NCBI GenBank assembly: GCA_903826575.1
Contig: CAIKEU010000019.1
Coordinates: 1 to 59,899 of the forward strand
Direction of reading: 5' to 3'
Origin: an uncultured bacterium
GTDB lineage: Bacteria; Actinomycetota; Actinomycetes; S36-B12; CAIYMF01
Length of the DNA stretch: 59,899 nucleotides
This document shows positions 7,210-16,862 of this stretch, one piece after another. The notes under the pieces are model-generated. The model saw only the letters and a list, made by a program, of their open reading frames with translations, ran no database searches and was not told the DNA's origin. A program made the translations under genes and the position numbers. Numbering within the stretch: position 1 is the first letter of the stretch; every line of letters starts with the position of its first letter.

Positions 7210-8640
7210 ATGAATTCACGGGGAAGAATAAGTTCTGGATGCGCCGCATTCGCGCTAACGCTAGGAATTCTCGCCCTCGGCGGGCCAACAAGTTCAGCTG
7301 CCACAGTCGCAGCCGCGCCGACGTTAACGCGCGTCACCATGATGACGCCGACGATTAATACCAGCGCAGCCGCAGGCGAAGTCGCCGTTCAGGTGAATCT
7401 TGTCGCCTCACCAAAGGCGAACATTACTGATGTGCGCCTCACGTTCTACAGACACCCCTCGCTGAACGTGAAGGAAAACATCGTCGTATTCGCGGCAACG
7501 AATCACATTGCCGCGAATGCGAAGAAGGAGTGCACGATCGCTCGCCACGCGGTTTCGCCGACCATGGGTGACACCACCATGTGCTTGGTTTCAGGCACAG
7601 TGTCCAATGGCGTGTTTGAGCTTCGAAACTTGCTTCCGCAATGGTCGACGCAGGGCGAGTACGCCTTGGACCGCGTCGAGGTCCGCGACAGCCTCGGAAA
7701 GTCGGTCGATCTCACCTACACGACCCTTCAAAGTCAACGAAAGTCAGTCGTCTTCACACAAGTTGGCCCTGGCGACAACGTTGCTCCGATATTGGCCTCG
7801 GCAACGATCGTCAACCCCACCGTCACATCTGCACAGCAAGACGCACTCGTGGCCCTACGAATCCACGCCACCGATAATCAGTCTGGGGTTTACCTCATCA
7901 GTGCTCGCTTCCGTCGCGGTGTAGTTACCAGCGACGGCACGACTTACGCGGCTCCGGAGCTGGTCTCGTCTGCATTCGCTGGACGTGCGTGTCCGGCGTC
8001 GAGTGCCATCGCCCCATTAGTTGGCCAATACGGGTACGTCTGCCGGGAAACTGGGACGAAGCTCGACGGCACCTACCTTGCGTACTTCCTGGTCAAGCAC
8101 TGGGCCGCTCAGGGCAACTATGAATTAACCAACCTCAGTTTGGTAGATGCAGCCCAAAATCGCCTTGATGACATTGGCATTGATCTCCAACAGGCCAACG
8201 CCTCGGCAAGCTTCACCCAGACTGGAGTCGGTGACACGGACGGACCGACAGCCTCGGCCATCAGTGTCTCAACTCCGGTTGTAACAGCGAAGGCCAATCG
8301 CTTCGATGCCGTGATCAAAGTGCATGCCCTCGACGCCATCTCCGGAGTGAAGCAGGTATGGATCGATTACAAATCTGTGGCTAAGCCGACTGCACCGATC
8401 ATGACGTTCACGTCCAAGGACATTGCGTGTTCGGTTGCCGCCGCAGTTAACCAGTGCCGGTACAGCGGGACGTCATTCGATGGCGTTTGGCGGATTCATT
8501 CGCTCATGTCTTCGTCATCACCGAAGGGTTTTTGGAACCTGTGGCGGATCAGGATCCAAGACAACGCGGGCAATCTGACGACACTGTCCGGACCTGCATT
8601 GACGGCTGCTCATCTCACTTCATCCATCAGGTTCGCATAG
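7210..8640 (+). CDS. secreted three-repeat beta-sandwich protein
   Basis: 476 residues from ATG 7210, where a signal peptide begins (MNSRGRISSGCAAFALTLG, then ILALGGPTSSAATVAA). The open frame continues upstream into the preceding gene, but that part is a shadow. The mature protein has about three tandem repeats of 140-150 residues. Each ends in a conserved block: LPQWSTQGEYALDRVEVRDS, VKHWAAQGNYELTNLSLVDA, then LMSSSSPKGFWNLWRIRIQD. The first two are followed by FTQVGPGDNVAPILAS or FTQTGVGDTDGPTASA, then a VNPTVTS-like strand. The pattern suggests bacterial Ig-like or discoidin-like beta-sandwiches used in adhesion or surface binding. No catalytic motif seen. A strong hairpin terminator follows. 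Confidence 0.8.
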   Translation: MNSRGRISSGCAAFALTLGILALGGPTSSAATVAAAPTLTRVTMMTPTINTSAAAGEVAVQVNLVASPKANITDVRLTFYRHPSLNVKENIVVFAATNHIAANAKKECTIARHAVSPTMGDTTMCLVSGTVSNGVFELRNLLPQWSTQGEYALDRVEVRDSLGKSVDLTYTTLQSQRKSVVFTQVGPGDNVAPILASATIVNPTVTSAQQDALVALRIHATDNQSGVYLISARFRRGVVTSDGTTYAAPELVSSAFAGRACPASSAIAPLVGQYGYVCRETGTKLDGTYLAYFLVKHWAAQGNYELTNLSLVDAAQNRLDDIGIDLQQANASASFTQTGVGDTDGPTASAISVSTPVVTAKANRFDAVIKVHALDAISGVKQVWIDYKSVAKPTAPIMTFTSKDIACSVAAAVNQCRYSGTSFDGVWRIHSLMSSSSPKGFWNLWRIRIQDNAGNLTTLSGPALTAAHLTSSIRFA

Positions 8641-8648
8641 CCAAGCGC

Positions 8649-8699
8649 TTGTGTCTCGGTAGGTGACGGGCTCCCAAACCCGAACCTACCGAGGCACAA
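8649..8699. terminator. bidirectional hairpin terminator
   Basis: A 16-bp stem (8649-8664 with 8684-8699, one G-T pair) encloses a loop that can itself pair GGG with CCC. It lies between two convergent genes, the repeat protein ending at 8640 and the carbonic anhydrase ending at 8711, and fits termination from both sides. T tracts are weak. Confidence 0.75.
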
Positions 8700-8710
8700 T
8701 TCCGCCGCCG

Positions 8711-9289
8711 TTACGAAGCAGCGCCAACCTTGGTCGCTTCAGGAATTTCAACCAGGCGGCCTGTCGCCACGTCATAGATGTAGCCGTAAATCGGGATGCC
8801 CGCTGGCACGAGCGGGTGGCTGCGGATCCGGTCCACATCTTCTACGACGCTGCGCGCGTTGTCCTTGATCGTCAACCAATTGATGTAGTTGCCGGCCGCC
8901 GATCCCGGCCCCGTGCCGACATCAGTGAATCCGTCTGAACCTAGTGCAGCTGTTTCTAGACTGCTCTCAAGCAGTCCGCGGATGACCTCATCGGTGAAAA
9001 ACTCCATCCCACAGTTGCTGTGATGAATGACGAACCACTCCTTGGTACCCAGAAGCTTGTACGAGATCACCAGTGAGCGGATCGCATCGTCACTTGCCCG
9101 ACCACCCGCATTGCGAATGACGTGCGCATCACCTTCGGACAAGCCCGCGTACTTTGCTGGATCGAGACGCGCATCCATGCAGGTAAGAATTGCGAACTGG
9201 CGAGCCGGCGGCAGAGCAAGCGAACCCTTGTCGCCGAAATCGGCAACGTAGGCATCGTTGGCGGCGATAACTTCAGGTAATACAGACAT
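8711..9289 (-). CDS. beta-class carbonic anhydrase
   Basis: 192 residues. Zinc-site motifs: CMDAR with Cys37, Asp39 and Arg41, and HHSNCG with His90 and Cys93. The family catalyses reversible hydration of CO2 to bicarbonate in the cytosol. The Asp39-Arg41 dyad and the motif [18 protein letters not shown] are conserved in full, so it should be active. The start ATG 9289 has GGAGT seven bases upstream. It stands alone, convergent with the secreted repeat protein. Bicarbonate supply for carboxylases is the likely role. Confidence 0.95.
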   Translation of the reverse strand: MSVLPEVIAANDAYVADFGDKGSLALPPARQFAILTCMDARLDPAKYAGLSEGDAHVIRNAGGRASDDAIRSLVISYKLLGTKEWFVIHHSNCGMEFFTDEVIRGLLESSLETAALGSDGFTDVGTGPGSAAGNYINWLTIKDNARSVVEDVDRIRSHPLVPAGIPIYGYIYDVATGRLVEIPEATKVGAAS

Positions 9290-9622
9290 TCGAGTACTCC
9301 AATAATCAGGGGAATGAAAAGGCGTGTAGACGTGCGTAGCTGAACCCGGCGATGACCATCCGGGCGCAGATGCATAGCAAGATAGGTACGTCCTCGTCGA
9401 CTAGCGGGCGCACATGTCAATGTGGCGAGAAATCGTCACGCATTACGTGAGATTAGGCAGCTAGCCGACGCGCAGACAGCGGCAGGAACACACACGCATC
9501 AAGTCGACAGTGCGTCGACGTATGAGCGCGGTTCCAGACATGCCCTTACCTAAACAGAACAGCTCCGAATTTCCAAACTCATTCCAAAAAGTGAGATGCG
9601 CCGCATTGCAAGCACACCTCGA
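9290..9622. other. intergenic region upstream of carbonic anhydrase
   Basis: About 330 bases without a supported gene. It must contain the promoter of the carbonic anhydrase gene and the 3' end region of the MFS gene. A minus-strand frame through 9420 runs over the carbonic anhydrase start and has no family features. I see no strong hairpin or repeat here. Confidence 0.5.
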
Positions 9623-11479
9623 TTAGGTTAGCTCGGCGTCGGGATTCTCAACGCGCACATAGTCTTTCGGCTCTTCGCCAAGCCGGTCACCACTCTCAAC
9701 TTGCGAAACATTTGCAATTGGTGAACTTGCAAACCACGAGGCAACTGCTGCGATGAACATCATCGCCGCCGCGATGCCAAACACAAGAGCCAATCCAGAT
9801 TGGAACGGAGATGAGATCAGCGTTGGGAAGAATTGATTGCCCGTAAGCGTCGCAATGTTCTCTGGCGGCAACACATTAAGCAGACCGGTCGGCTCAAGTA
9901 GCGATGCAATCGGATTGATCCCCAAGAACGCTGCGAACAAAATGCCAACCGGCGGAAGGCTCGCGAGCTGATGGGCTACATCGCTAGGAACCTTCTGCGC
10001 GATGAGGCCGGTTGCCAAAGTTGCCGGGAGTGAATGCGCCAAGCCCACAACCATTAATGAGAAGAAGGCTCCGATCGATACCGCAGAGCCCGCGTTGAAA
10101 AAAGTCATGCGCATTCCTGAAGCCGCGCCACGTTGCGCCGCCGGCACGCTGTTCATGACCACCGATGCATTAGGTGACGAGAACATGCCTGAGCCAACGC
10201 CGTTCATGAAAATCAGGAAGGCGAAAACCACATACGCGAAGTCAACTGGTAGTACGACTAAGCCGAGAAACGAGACCGCAGAGATCACTGCGCCGAGAAC
10301 TGTGAAGCGACGGGTTCCGTACCGATCACTCAACCAGCCGGAGACGGGGCCGGCAACCAGGAACCCGATCGTGAGCGGCACCAGAAAGATACTTGCCCAC
10401 AGAGGCGTGCTTTCATACGAGTAACCCCTGCGTGGAAGCCAGATTCCCTGAAGCCAAATGATCAGTATGAGCTGAAGGCCACCTCTGGAGATCGAACCTA
10501 AGAGGCCAGCAAGGTTGCCCAGTGCGAAAGCTGGGATCTTAAACAAGCTCATGTGGAACATCGGATCGTCTACCCGCTGCTCAACCACAACGAACAGAAC
10601 GAGCAGACCAACTCCAGCGATCAACGAGCCGTACACCCACGGGTTACCCCATCCCATGGCAGAGCCGCCGTAAGGCTGAAGCCCATACGTGACTCCAGTA
10701 AGGAGCATCGTGAGCCCAAGCGCGAAGGTCAGGTTGCCTGGCACATCGAGTTTGCCCTTATGTCGAACGCCCACTTCGTGCAGCGACGCATAAGACCAGA
10801 TTGCTCCGATCACGCCGAATGGCACACTGACCCAGAACACTGCCCGCCAATGCCACTCACTCAAGACCCCGCCAATCACCAGGCCAAGGAATGAACCGGC
10901 AATGGCAGCCACCTGGTTTACCCCAAGCGCCATACCGCGCTGGTTCACCGGGAAAGCGTCGGTGAGAATCGCAGTGGCATTAGCCATGATCATGGCTGCG
11001 CCAACAGCTTGGACGGCGCGGAATCCGATGAGCCAGAGAGCACCGGCAGACCCATTCCACGGTACGAGCGATAAGGCAATAGAGGACAGCGCGAAGACCA
11101 GAAATCCCATGTTGTAAATGCGAACTCGGCCCTGCAAATCCCCTAGTCGACCGAACGTCACAACCAGTGCGGCGGTGATGAGCAAGAAGCCGAGCAACAT
11201 CCACAGCAGGTAGCTCACATTTGCGGGATTCAAAGGATCCAGATCAATCCCACGAAAGATCGCTGGCAACGAGATCAGCACGATCGACGAATTGATCGTG
11301 GCCATCGTCAAGCCGAGGGTGGTATTCGACAATGCGATCCACTTGTAGCGCGGGTGGTCTCGCTCACGCCACGACGGTGCACCTTGGCCAGCCTCAACTG
11401 TCACCCCACAAGCATGACGTACGTTCGCAGCCACCTGAGCCGGAGGTCGATAGCGGATAGATCCCACCGATTCCGGCAT
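9623..11479 (-). CDS. MFS transporter, DHA2 (14-TM drug:H+ antiporter) family
   Basis: Up to 618 residues. The N-terminal transmembrane region contains LSNTTLGLTMATINSSIVLI, where the DHA2 signature Asp before T-I-V-N is replaced by Asn-Ser. Motif A appears as GRLGDLQGRVRIYN. Motif C-like MALGVNQVAAIAGSFLGLVIGGVL follows. About 14 membrane segments are visible, ending with a cytosolic acidic tail. DHA2 proteins export drugs or other small hydrophobic compounds with proton exchange. The first ATG (11479) leaves ten bases to the divergent hydrolase gene. A GTG at 11404 would shorten the N-terminus by 25 residues and leave room for promoters, and I favour it. Substrate unknown. Confidence 0.9.
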   Translation of the reverse strand: MPESVGSIRYRPPAQVAANVRHACGVTVEAGQGAPSWRERDHPRYKWIALSNTTLGLTMATINSSIVLISLPAIFRGIDLDPLNPANVSYLLWMLLGFLLITAALVVTFGRLGDLQGRVRIYNMGFLVFALSSIALSLVPWNGSAGALWLIGFRAVQAVGAAMIMANATAILTDAFPVNQRGMALGVNQVAAIAGSFLGLVIGGVLSEWHWRAVFWVSVPFGVIGAIWSYASLHEVGVRHKGKLDVPGNLTFALGLTMLLTGVTYGLQPYGGSAMGWGNPWVYGSLIAGVGLLVLFVVVEQRVDDPMFHMSLFKIPAFALGNLAGLLGSISRGGLQLILIIWLQGIWLPRRGYSYESTPLWASIFLVPLTIGFLVAGPVSGWLSDRYGTRRFTVLGAVISAVSFLGLVVLPVDFAYVVFAFLIFMNGVGSGMFSSPNASVVMNSVPAAQRGAASGMRMTFFNAGSAVSIGAFFSLMVVGLAHSLPATLATGLIAQKVPSDVAHQLASLPPVGILFAAFLGINPIASLLEPTGLLNVLPPENIATLTGNQFFPTLISSPFQSGLALVFGIAAAMMFIAAVASWFASSPIANVSQVESGDRLGEEPKDYVRVENPDAELT

Positions 11480-11488
11480 GATCTGACT

Positions 11489-12922
11489 ATGAGCGATTCC
11501 GTAGCCGGCCCGTCACTGTCCGCACCAACTGCGTCCTTACTCGATCGTGCTGCCAAGGCCTTCGTAGACGTGCACGCAGCCCCCGGAGTCAGCATCGGCA
11601 TCGTTAAGGATGGCCAGGTCGCGCAGATTCTTAGCGCCGGGTTCGCTGATCCGAACGGTCTGGTGCCCGTTCGACCAGACCACCTCTACGAAATTGGCTC
11701 GATCAGCAAATCCTTCACAGCCTTGTCGGTTCTCACATTGGTAGACGACGGCGCCTTGTCACTGACGGACACTGTCGAGCAGCACGTCCCTTGGTTTGAG
11801 GTTCAAAGCCAGTACCCGCCATTCACCCTGCGCCACTTGCTCGACCATTCGTCTGGACTCATCATGGGCTCTGATTCATGGCCGGACGAATTGGCCCAAG
11901 TGCACGCATTGCGCACCAGCCTCACTGGGTCGGCACCTGATTCGATCTTCCATTACTCGAATGTCGGGTTCATGACCCTCGGCGTTGTAGTGAGTGCAGT
12001 GACCGGCACATCGTGCACGCAGATCATGCAGGAGCGAATACTCGACGTCGTCGGCATGCACGACACGATCACCACGATCACTGACCATGATCGCTCACGG
12101 ATGGCAGTGGGAAGCCAGCCTGTGCATGAGGACGAGGCATGGCGTCCCGGCGATCCGCTTGCGCCCGCCACCTGGTTCGAAATCTCAGCAGTGGACGGCA
12201 ATATCGCGTCAACAGCCGGCGATATGGCGCGCTATCTCGCCATGCTGCTCAACGGTGGCGAGGTGGACGGTCGACGAGTTATCTCCCCCGAATCCCACCA
12301 GGCGATGATCACCCCAACCTCCCCCGGTGGCGAGCCAGCGCCCGGCGACTCTCGTTACGCACTCGGTATCAACATCGAGCGAATCTCCGAACAAACCTGC
12401 ATAACGCACGGCGGTGGAATGGTCGGCTATTCCACGTTCATGATTGGCGAGCTCACGCGCGGGTTTGGCGTCATCGTTCTCACTAACGCACCCGGAGATG
12501 CTCCAGGCGCCCAATGGTTAGCTCGCACAAGCTTTGAGATTTTGCGGAACGAAGTAGAAGGCAATGTTTCACCGGAGGCCAGCACTCCTACATACATTCC
12601 TGCGGAGCGCCCCGAGCTACCACGTGGCGATGACGGAAGCGTCGACGAGCGGCTCAGCTCGTATGTCGGCCACTATCGCTCTTTCAGCCCATGGTTCACT
12701 CATCTTCGAATCGCGGCCGAGCACGGCAAACTTTGGCTCGTTGCACCCAACGGAGTGGAGGCTCCCGGCACGGTTGAACTCGTCGAACTCGAGCCTGGGG
12801 TGTTTCGCGAGGGTGCTGATGCTCGACTTCCCGAACGGCTCATCATCGGCCCGGTTGTCGACGGAAAGGCGGTGTGGGTGAGCCGACACGACTGCCGATA
12901 TTCGCGCACGTTCCGCGATTAA
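11489..12922 (+). CDS. serine hydrolase, class C beta-lactamase / penicillin-binding-like family
   Basis: 477 residues from ATG 11489. Active-site motifs are SISK (Ser71, Lys74), YSN (Tyr156, Asn158) and HGGG in ITHGGGMVGYS, the family equivalent of KTG. After about residue 390 there is an extra C-terminal beta-rich domain (YVGHYRSFSPWFTHLRI and following), as in many esterase- or peptidase-type members. No signal peptide is visible, so action in the cytosol and a substrate other than beta-lactams are more likely: EstB-like esterases and D-aminopeptidases share this fold. It is divergent from a DHA2 exporter. Confidence 0.88.
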   Translation: MSDSVAGPSLSAPTASLLDRAAKAFVDVHAAPGVSIGIVKDGQVAQILSAGFADPNGLVPVRPDHLYEIGSISKSFTALSVLTLVDDGALSLTDTVEQHVPWFEVQSQYPPFTLRHLLDHSSGLIMGSDSWPDELAQVHALRTSLTGSAPDSIFHYSNVGFMTLGVVVSAVTGTSCTQIMQERILDVVGMHDTITTITDHDRSRMAVGSQPVHEDEAWRPGDPLAPATWFEISAVDGNIASTAGDMARYLAMLLNGGEVDGRRVISPESHQAMITPTSPGGEPAPGDSRYALGINIERISEQTCITHGGGMVGYSTFMIGELTRGFGVIVLTNAPGDAPGAQWLARTSFEILRNEVEGNVSPEASTPTYIPAERPELPRGDDGSVDERLSSYVGHYRSFSPWFTHLRIAAEHGKLWLVAPNGVEAPGTVELVELEPGVFREGADARLPERLIIGPVVDGKAVWVSRHDCRYSRTFRD

Positions 12923-12975
12923 GGACCAGATTCGCTTCCCCTACATCGTTGTCAAAACCGGCACCGATGACTCGA

Positions 12976-13016
12976 CATACACACAGCATTGATTGTGCCT
13001 GTTCACATACACAATC
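12976..13016. promoter_or_regulatory. candidate GntR-family operator upstream of the regulator gene
   Basis: An inverted repeat GATTGTG-N12-CACAATC lies at 12991-13016. CATACACAAT within it (13006-13015) recurs exactly at 13941-13950 before the aminotransferase gene, and CATACACACA sits at 12976-12985. Position 70-110 bases before the regulator start suits autoregulation. Confidence 0.5.
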
Positions 13017-13084
13017 CCCGCACATGCCATATCGTTGTGGACGGGGGTAGTGATGTCTTAGAAGACCAGGCTGAGGGGCTACCA

Positions 13085-13876
13085 GTGGTGCACGACCGGC
13101 GCGAACAGTTGCGCTACGAACAAGTCATGTCGATGATCGAGGCGATAATCGACGACAACAAACTCCAACCTGGAGATCGCCTACCAACGAACAATGAGTT
13201 AGCTGAACTGGCCTTAGTCAGCCTGATTTCAGTTCGTCGAGCTCTTGACGAACTCGAGCGTGCGGGCCGTGTCAGAAGGCACCAAGGTGTGGGGACGTTC
13301 GTCGCCGCGGAACGCATCCTCACCAGCCCCGCACTCGCCGGTGGCCTCTTGGAAACAATGACCGGAGGGGTTGAACGTCAACGGGTAGACACTCGACTGT
13401 TGGACGTGAACCGAGGAACTCCCTCGGCCGACATAGCCACGGCGCTGGCCATGACCGCGAACACTCTCGTCTGGTGTATTCGACGACTCCGGGTAATCGC
13501 CGATCGCCCTATGATCAGCGAAACGTCATACATACCAGTCAATCTCGCGCCCGACTTAGATTCTGAACTCAACGGCTACGGTGGATCGCTGTACCAACTC
13601 TTGGGGGACCGATACGGACTGGTTGACGCCTATGAAGAACAACAACTCGAGATCATTAAGCCCGCCACCACGGATAGAAAGATCCTGTCCCTGACCGGCC
13701 GCGATCTTGTGGTGCGGATCCGTGGGGTCAGTTTTTCGGTAAACGGCAGCCCCTTCGACTGCTTCGAACAGGTCTATCCGGTTGATGGATTCACGTTCTA
13801 CCTGTCAGGTCGCACGGACCGGCAGGTTCTCCCGCAGACACATTCAGGCACCTGGTCAATTTCACCGCATCGTTAA
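13085..13876 (+). CDS. GntR-family transcriptional regulator with UTRA domain (HutC-type)
   Basis: 263 residues from GTG 13085, chosen because GAGGGG lies seven bases upstream; the open frame goes back to a TTG at 12989. The N-terminal winged helix-turn-helix includes LQPGDRLPTNNELAELALVS, VRRALDELERAGRVRRHQGV and GTFV, a near-perfect GntR signature. The remaining 170 residues match a UTRA ligand-binding domain (WCIRRLRVIADRPMISETSY, ending FYLSGRTDRQ). Such repressors sense the substrate or an intermediate of the pathway they control. The next genes, an aminotransferase and an FGGY kinase on the same strand, are the likely targets, supported by the shared CATACACAAT motif. Confidence 0.92.
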   Translation: MVHDRREQLRYEQVMSMIEAIIDDNKLQPGDRLPTNNELAELALVSLISVRRALDELERAGRVRRHQGVGTFVAAERILTSPALAGGLLETMTGGVERQRVDTRLLDVNRGTPSADIATALAMTANTLVWCIRRLRVIADRPMISETSYIPVNLAPDLDSELNGYGGSLYQLLGDRYGLVDAYEEQQLEIIKPATTDRKILSLTGRDLVVRIRGVSFSVNGSPFDCFEQVYPVDGFTFYLSGRTDRQVLPQTHSGTWSISPHR

Positions 13877-13940
13877 CCAAACGTTTGCCTCAAGCATCAT
13901 CGAGGTCGATCTGTTTCGACCCAATCACTGCTAAAGTCTG

Positions 13941-13950
13941 CATACACAAT
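13941..13950. promoter_or_regulatory. second copy of CATACACAAT motif, before the aminotransferase gene
   Basis: CATACACAAT here is identical to the word in the inverted repeat before the GntR gene. It sits 40 bases before the aminotransferase ATG, inside the probable promoter. Only the half-site is present, so binding by the neighbouring regulator is inference. Confidence 0.4.
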
Positions 13951-13989
13951 ATTTACGATCAGATCCGATGAGCAGATGTGAGAGCAACC

Positions 13990-15351
13990 ATGACGGAATC
14001 GTTCGTTTCGGCGTACAACGCGCAAACTCCCACCTCAAAGGCTCTATTCGAAAGAGCCAGCAAGACCATTCCTGGTGGCGCAGGAAGTAGCGCGCGCACG
14101 GTGAAGTTCGGTTGGTCTCCATATCCTCCCTTCATGCGCCAGGGCACTGGATCGCACCTGACGGATGTAGACGGCAACGAGTACATCGACTATCTGCTCG
14201 GGCTCGGCCCGATGATTCTCGGCCACCGTCACCCCGTCATCACACAGGCTGTCGCCGACGCGATTGCTGAATATGGAACCTGCTTCGGGCTGCCATACGA
14301 ACTCGAAATCGAAGCAGCCGAGAAGGTAGTTGCGGCGGTTCCCGGTATTGAAAAAGTTCGATTCACGAATTCTGGTAGCGAAGCAGTCGGAAGCGCAGTT
14401 CGCCTTGCTCGCGCTCACACCGGTCGCCGTCTCATCGTGCGCTTCGAAGGTCACTACCACGGGTGGCAGGACACGATTTACTGGAGCAACCACGTAGATC
14501 CGAAGTTGGCGGGCCCTAAGGAAAGCCCACGACCGGTCGCGTCCGGACCCGGTGTGCCACTTGAACTTACTGACACCCTTGTCGTGCTCTCGTGGAACGA
14601 CCCGGAGAGTTTCGTCAAACTCATGAACGAGCGGGGCCATGAAATTGCCGCCGTCATCACTGAGCCAGCAGTATTCAATACCGGATGCATCCTGCCTGAA
14701 CCGGGCTACCTCGAGCTGCTGCGATCAGAAACCATCAAACACGGCTCGCTCCTGATTTTCGATGAGGTAATCACCGGGTTTCGCTTCGCCCGCGGCTGCG
14801 CACAAGAATTCTTTGGCGTCACTCCTGATCTAACAACCCTCGCCAAGGGTCTCGGCGGCGGTTTTCCCGTAGCAGCTCTGGGTGGATCACATGAAGCGAT
14901 GAGCATGATCGCTGAAGGTCGCTATTCACATTCGGGAACGTATAACGCGAATGTCGTTGCCTGTGCTGCTGTGTCAGCGACGATGGATGTGCTTGCTGAA
15001 CCAGGCCTGTATGAACGGCAGCGCGCCCTCGGCGACCGTCTCGCCGAAGGTCTGCGCAAGATTGCCGCGGACAGCGGAATTGCCGCGCGTGTCGATGGAC
15101 TCGGGACCGTCTTCCAGCTCTGGTTCTCTGAGCATGCGATCAAAAACTGGCGTGATGCTGAGCAATACGCAGATGAGGCAATGTTCACTCGCTGGTGGGA
15201 AGAAATGATCACGCGCGGAGTACTCTTCCATCCTCTACAACTCGAGAACCTATTCGTCTCGCTCGTCCACACCGACGAGGACATCGATCGCACCCTCGTC
15301 GCCGCTGCAGACGCGTTCGAGGTCCTGCGTGCGGAGAACCGAAACCGATAG
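13990..15351 (+). CDS. class III PLP-dependent aminotransferase (glutamate-1-semialdehyde aminomutase-like)
   Basis: 453 residues from ATG 13990 (a GTG at 13978 also opens the frame). Family features in order: SKTIPGGAGSSARTV; VDGNEYIDYLLGLGPMILGH; FTNSGSEAVGSAVRLARAHTGR; FEGHYHGWQD; LIFDEVITGFRFA with the PLP-ring Asp; and TTLAKGLGGGFP with the PLP-binding Lys. It resembles GSA aminomutase, but no other tetrapyrrole gene is near, and the extra C-terminal WWEEMITRGVLFHP is typical of catabolic relatives acting on omega-amino or beta-amino compounds. It follows a GntR regulator and is separated by 13 bases from an FGGY kinase, so a catabolic role is likely. Substrate unknown. Confidence 0.9.
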   Translation: MTESFVSAYNAQTPTSKALFERASKTIPGGAGSSARTVKFGWSPYPPFMRQGTGSHLTDVDGNEYIDYLLGLGPMILGHRHPVITQAVADAIAEYGTCFGLPYELEIEAAEKVVAAVPGIEKVRFTNSGSEAVGSAVRLARAHTGRRLIVRFEGHYHGWQDTIYWSNHVDPKLAGPKESPRPVASGPGVPLELTDTLVVLSWNDPESFVKLMNERGHEIAAVITEPAVFNTGCILPEPGYLELLRSETIKHGSLLIFDEVITGFRFARGCAQEFFGVTPDLTTLAKGLGGGFPVAALGGSHEAMSMIAEGRYSHSGTYNANVVACAAVSATMDVLAEPGLYERQRALGDRLAEGLRKIAADSGIAARVDGLGTVFQLWFSEHAIKNWRDAEQYADEAMFTRWWEEMITRGVLFHPLQLENLFVSLVHTDEDIDRTLVAAADAFEVLRAENRNR

Positions 15352-15364
15352 GTAGATCAACGAC

Positions 15365-16852
15365 GTGGTGTCAAGCGTGCCGACAGCTAACTCGGTGTTC
15401 GTAGGCCTTGATCTCGGTACGTCCGGGCTCAAGGGTGTCGTGATCGATTCCTTAGGTACCGTTATTGCGTCCGCTCGATTTGATTACCCCAGTCACCGAC
15501 CAGCCATAGGAGCCTCGGAGCAAGATCCCAATGACTGGGTGCAGGCGATCGTCAAGGTCATCGGTGACCTGTCGACGACCATTCCTGCAACGCAGTGGTC
15601 GGGTATCGGCCTATCGGCGATGATCCCCACGATGGTGATTACCGACTCCCAGGGCGAACCCGTCCATCGCGCTATCACCTGGGAGGACGCTCGTGCACAG
15701 GTGCTCGGTGACCACGTACGCGAACGCGTTGGCGCCAAATCCGTATATGAGAAAACAGGTCAATGGCTCGACGGACGTTACTTACTGCCCATGTTCGCTC
15801 GTGTTGCAGCCGATCTCCCCGAGACGCAGTTGTACCTGCTCGGTGCAAAAGACTGGATTCTGCACTGGCTCACCGGTGAGTTCGCTACGGACCCTGCAAC
15901 CGCGACGGGAACAGGTGCTTATGAACTGTCCAGTCAGTCTTACTCGTCGACGATAGCCGCGGCTGCAGCCGAACTGGCGGGACGATCGCTACCGACCCTC
16001 GCACCTGTAACCGAATCGACCCACATTTATCGTCTGACTCATCAGCGCGCTCGCGAACTCGAGTTGCCGATCGACCTACCTATCGCGGTAGGGGCTGCAG
16101 ATGCGGTGGCCGCTATTCTCGGGTTAGGCGTGCACACTCCCGGCGATGTTGTTTACCTCGCCGGTACCTCGACGGTCATCGTGGGCATCGACGAACGTGC
16201 ACACTTCGACGTGAGTCAACGATTCCTCGTGACACCGTTGGCGCTAGATGGCTACGGACACGAGATGGATCTGCTTGCCACGGGCTCGGCCATCGCCTGG
16301 CTCACCGACTTGCTTGGGCTTGATTCACCGGACGAGCTGACCACGCTGGCACGAACCGTGGCACCCGATCACGATGGATTACCAACCATGCTTGGCTACG
16401 TAGCGCCCGGCGAACAGGGAGCACTCTGGGACCCAGCACTGACAGGAATCATCGAGGGGATGACTCTGCACACGAGCGCTTCCGACATTGCCCGGGCATT
16501 GCTGACGAGCATCACCTTAGAGTCCGCGCGGTGCATCGATGTCTGGGACGAGAACTCGACAACCCGTGGAGTGATCCACGTTGCCGGCCGAGGCATCAGC
16601 TCGGATGCGCTACAGGAACTCGCTGACGCAACCGGCCGAAAGACACACGCCTGTGGCCTTGTGGAGACTCCTCACTCGGCTGTCGGTGCTGCACTCATCG
16701 TTGCTGCGGCACTGGGTGTTTCACCGCTTCCCATTCATCACAGGGATGATTCGGAGATGACGCCACGGCCAGAAGCCGCCGCTGTGTGGAACCAACTCCA
16801 CCAGCGCCACGAAGATCTGCGCGCGCGGACGTCAGCACACACCCAGAACTAG
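15365..16852 (+). CDS. FGGY-family carbohydrate kinase (xylulokinase-like)
   Basis: 495 residues from GTG 15365. The ATPase core begins VFVGLDLGTSGLKGVVID, the phosphate-1 loop of the actin-like kinases. Other family parts: the WEDAR stretch, GAKDWILHWLTGEFATDPATA, and the second half with DAVAAILGLGVHTPGDVVYLAGTSTVIV and VAGRGISSDALQELADATGR (adenosine motif). These enzymes phosphorylate sugars or polyols using ATP in the cytosol. The gene is 13 bases after the aminotransferase, so the pair is one operon. An aminotransferase with a sugar kinase suggests use of an amino-polyol or a sugar-derived amine, but this is inference. It ends ten bases from the convergent ABC operon. Confidence 0.9.
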   Translation: MVSSVPTANSVFVGLDLGTSGLKGVVIDSLGTVIASARFDYPSHRPAIGASEQDPNDWVQAIVKVIGDLSTTIPATQWSGIGLSAMIPTMVITDSQGEPVHRAITWEDARAQVLGDHVRERVGAKSVYEKTGQWLDGRYLLPMFARVAADLPETQLYLLGAKDWILHWLTGEFATDPATATGTGAYELSSQSYSSTIAAAAAELAGRSLPTLAPVTESTHIYRLTHQRARELELPIDLPIAVGAADAVAAILGLGVHTPGDVVYLAGTSTVIVGIDERAHFDVSQRFLVTPLALDGYGHEMDLLATGSAIAWLTDLLGLDSPDELTTLARTVAPDHDGLPTMLGYVAPGEQGALWDPALTGIIEGMTLHTSASDIARALLTSITLESARCIDVWDENSTTRGVIHVAGRGISSDALQELADATGRKTHACGLVETPHSAVGAALIVAAALGVSPLPIHHRDDSEMTPRPEAAAVWNQLHQRHEDLRARTSAHTQN

Positions 16853-16862
16853 TGCGAGCCGC

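Noticed and set aside
9067-9420. Minus-strand 117-codon frame upstream of the carbonic anhydrase, possibly a leader peptide
   Set aside because: It overlaps the carbonic anhydrase start in another frame and shows no conserved leader motif.
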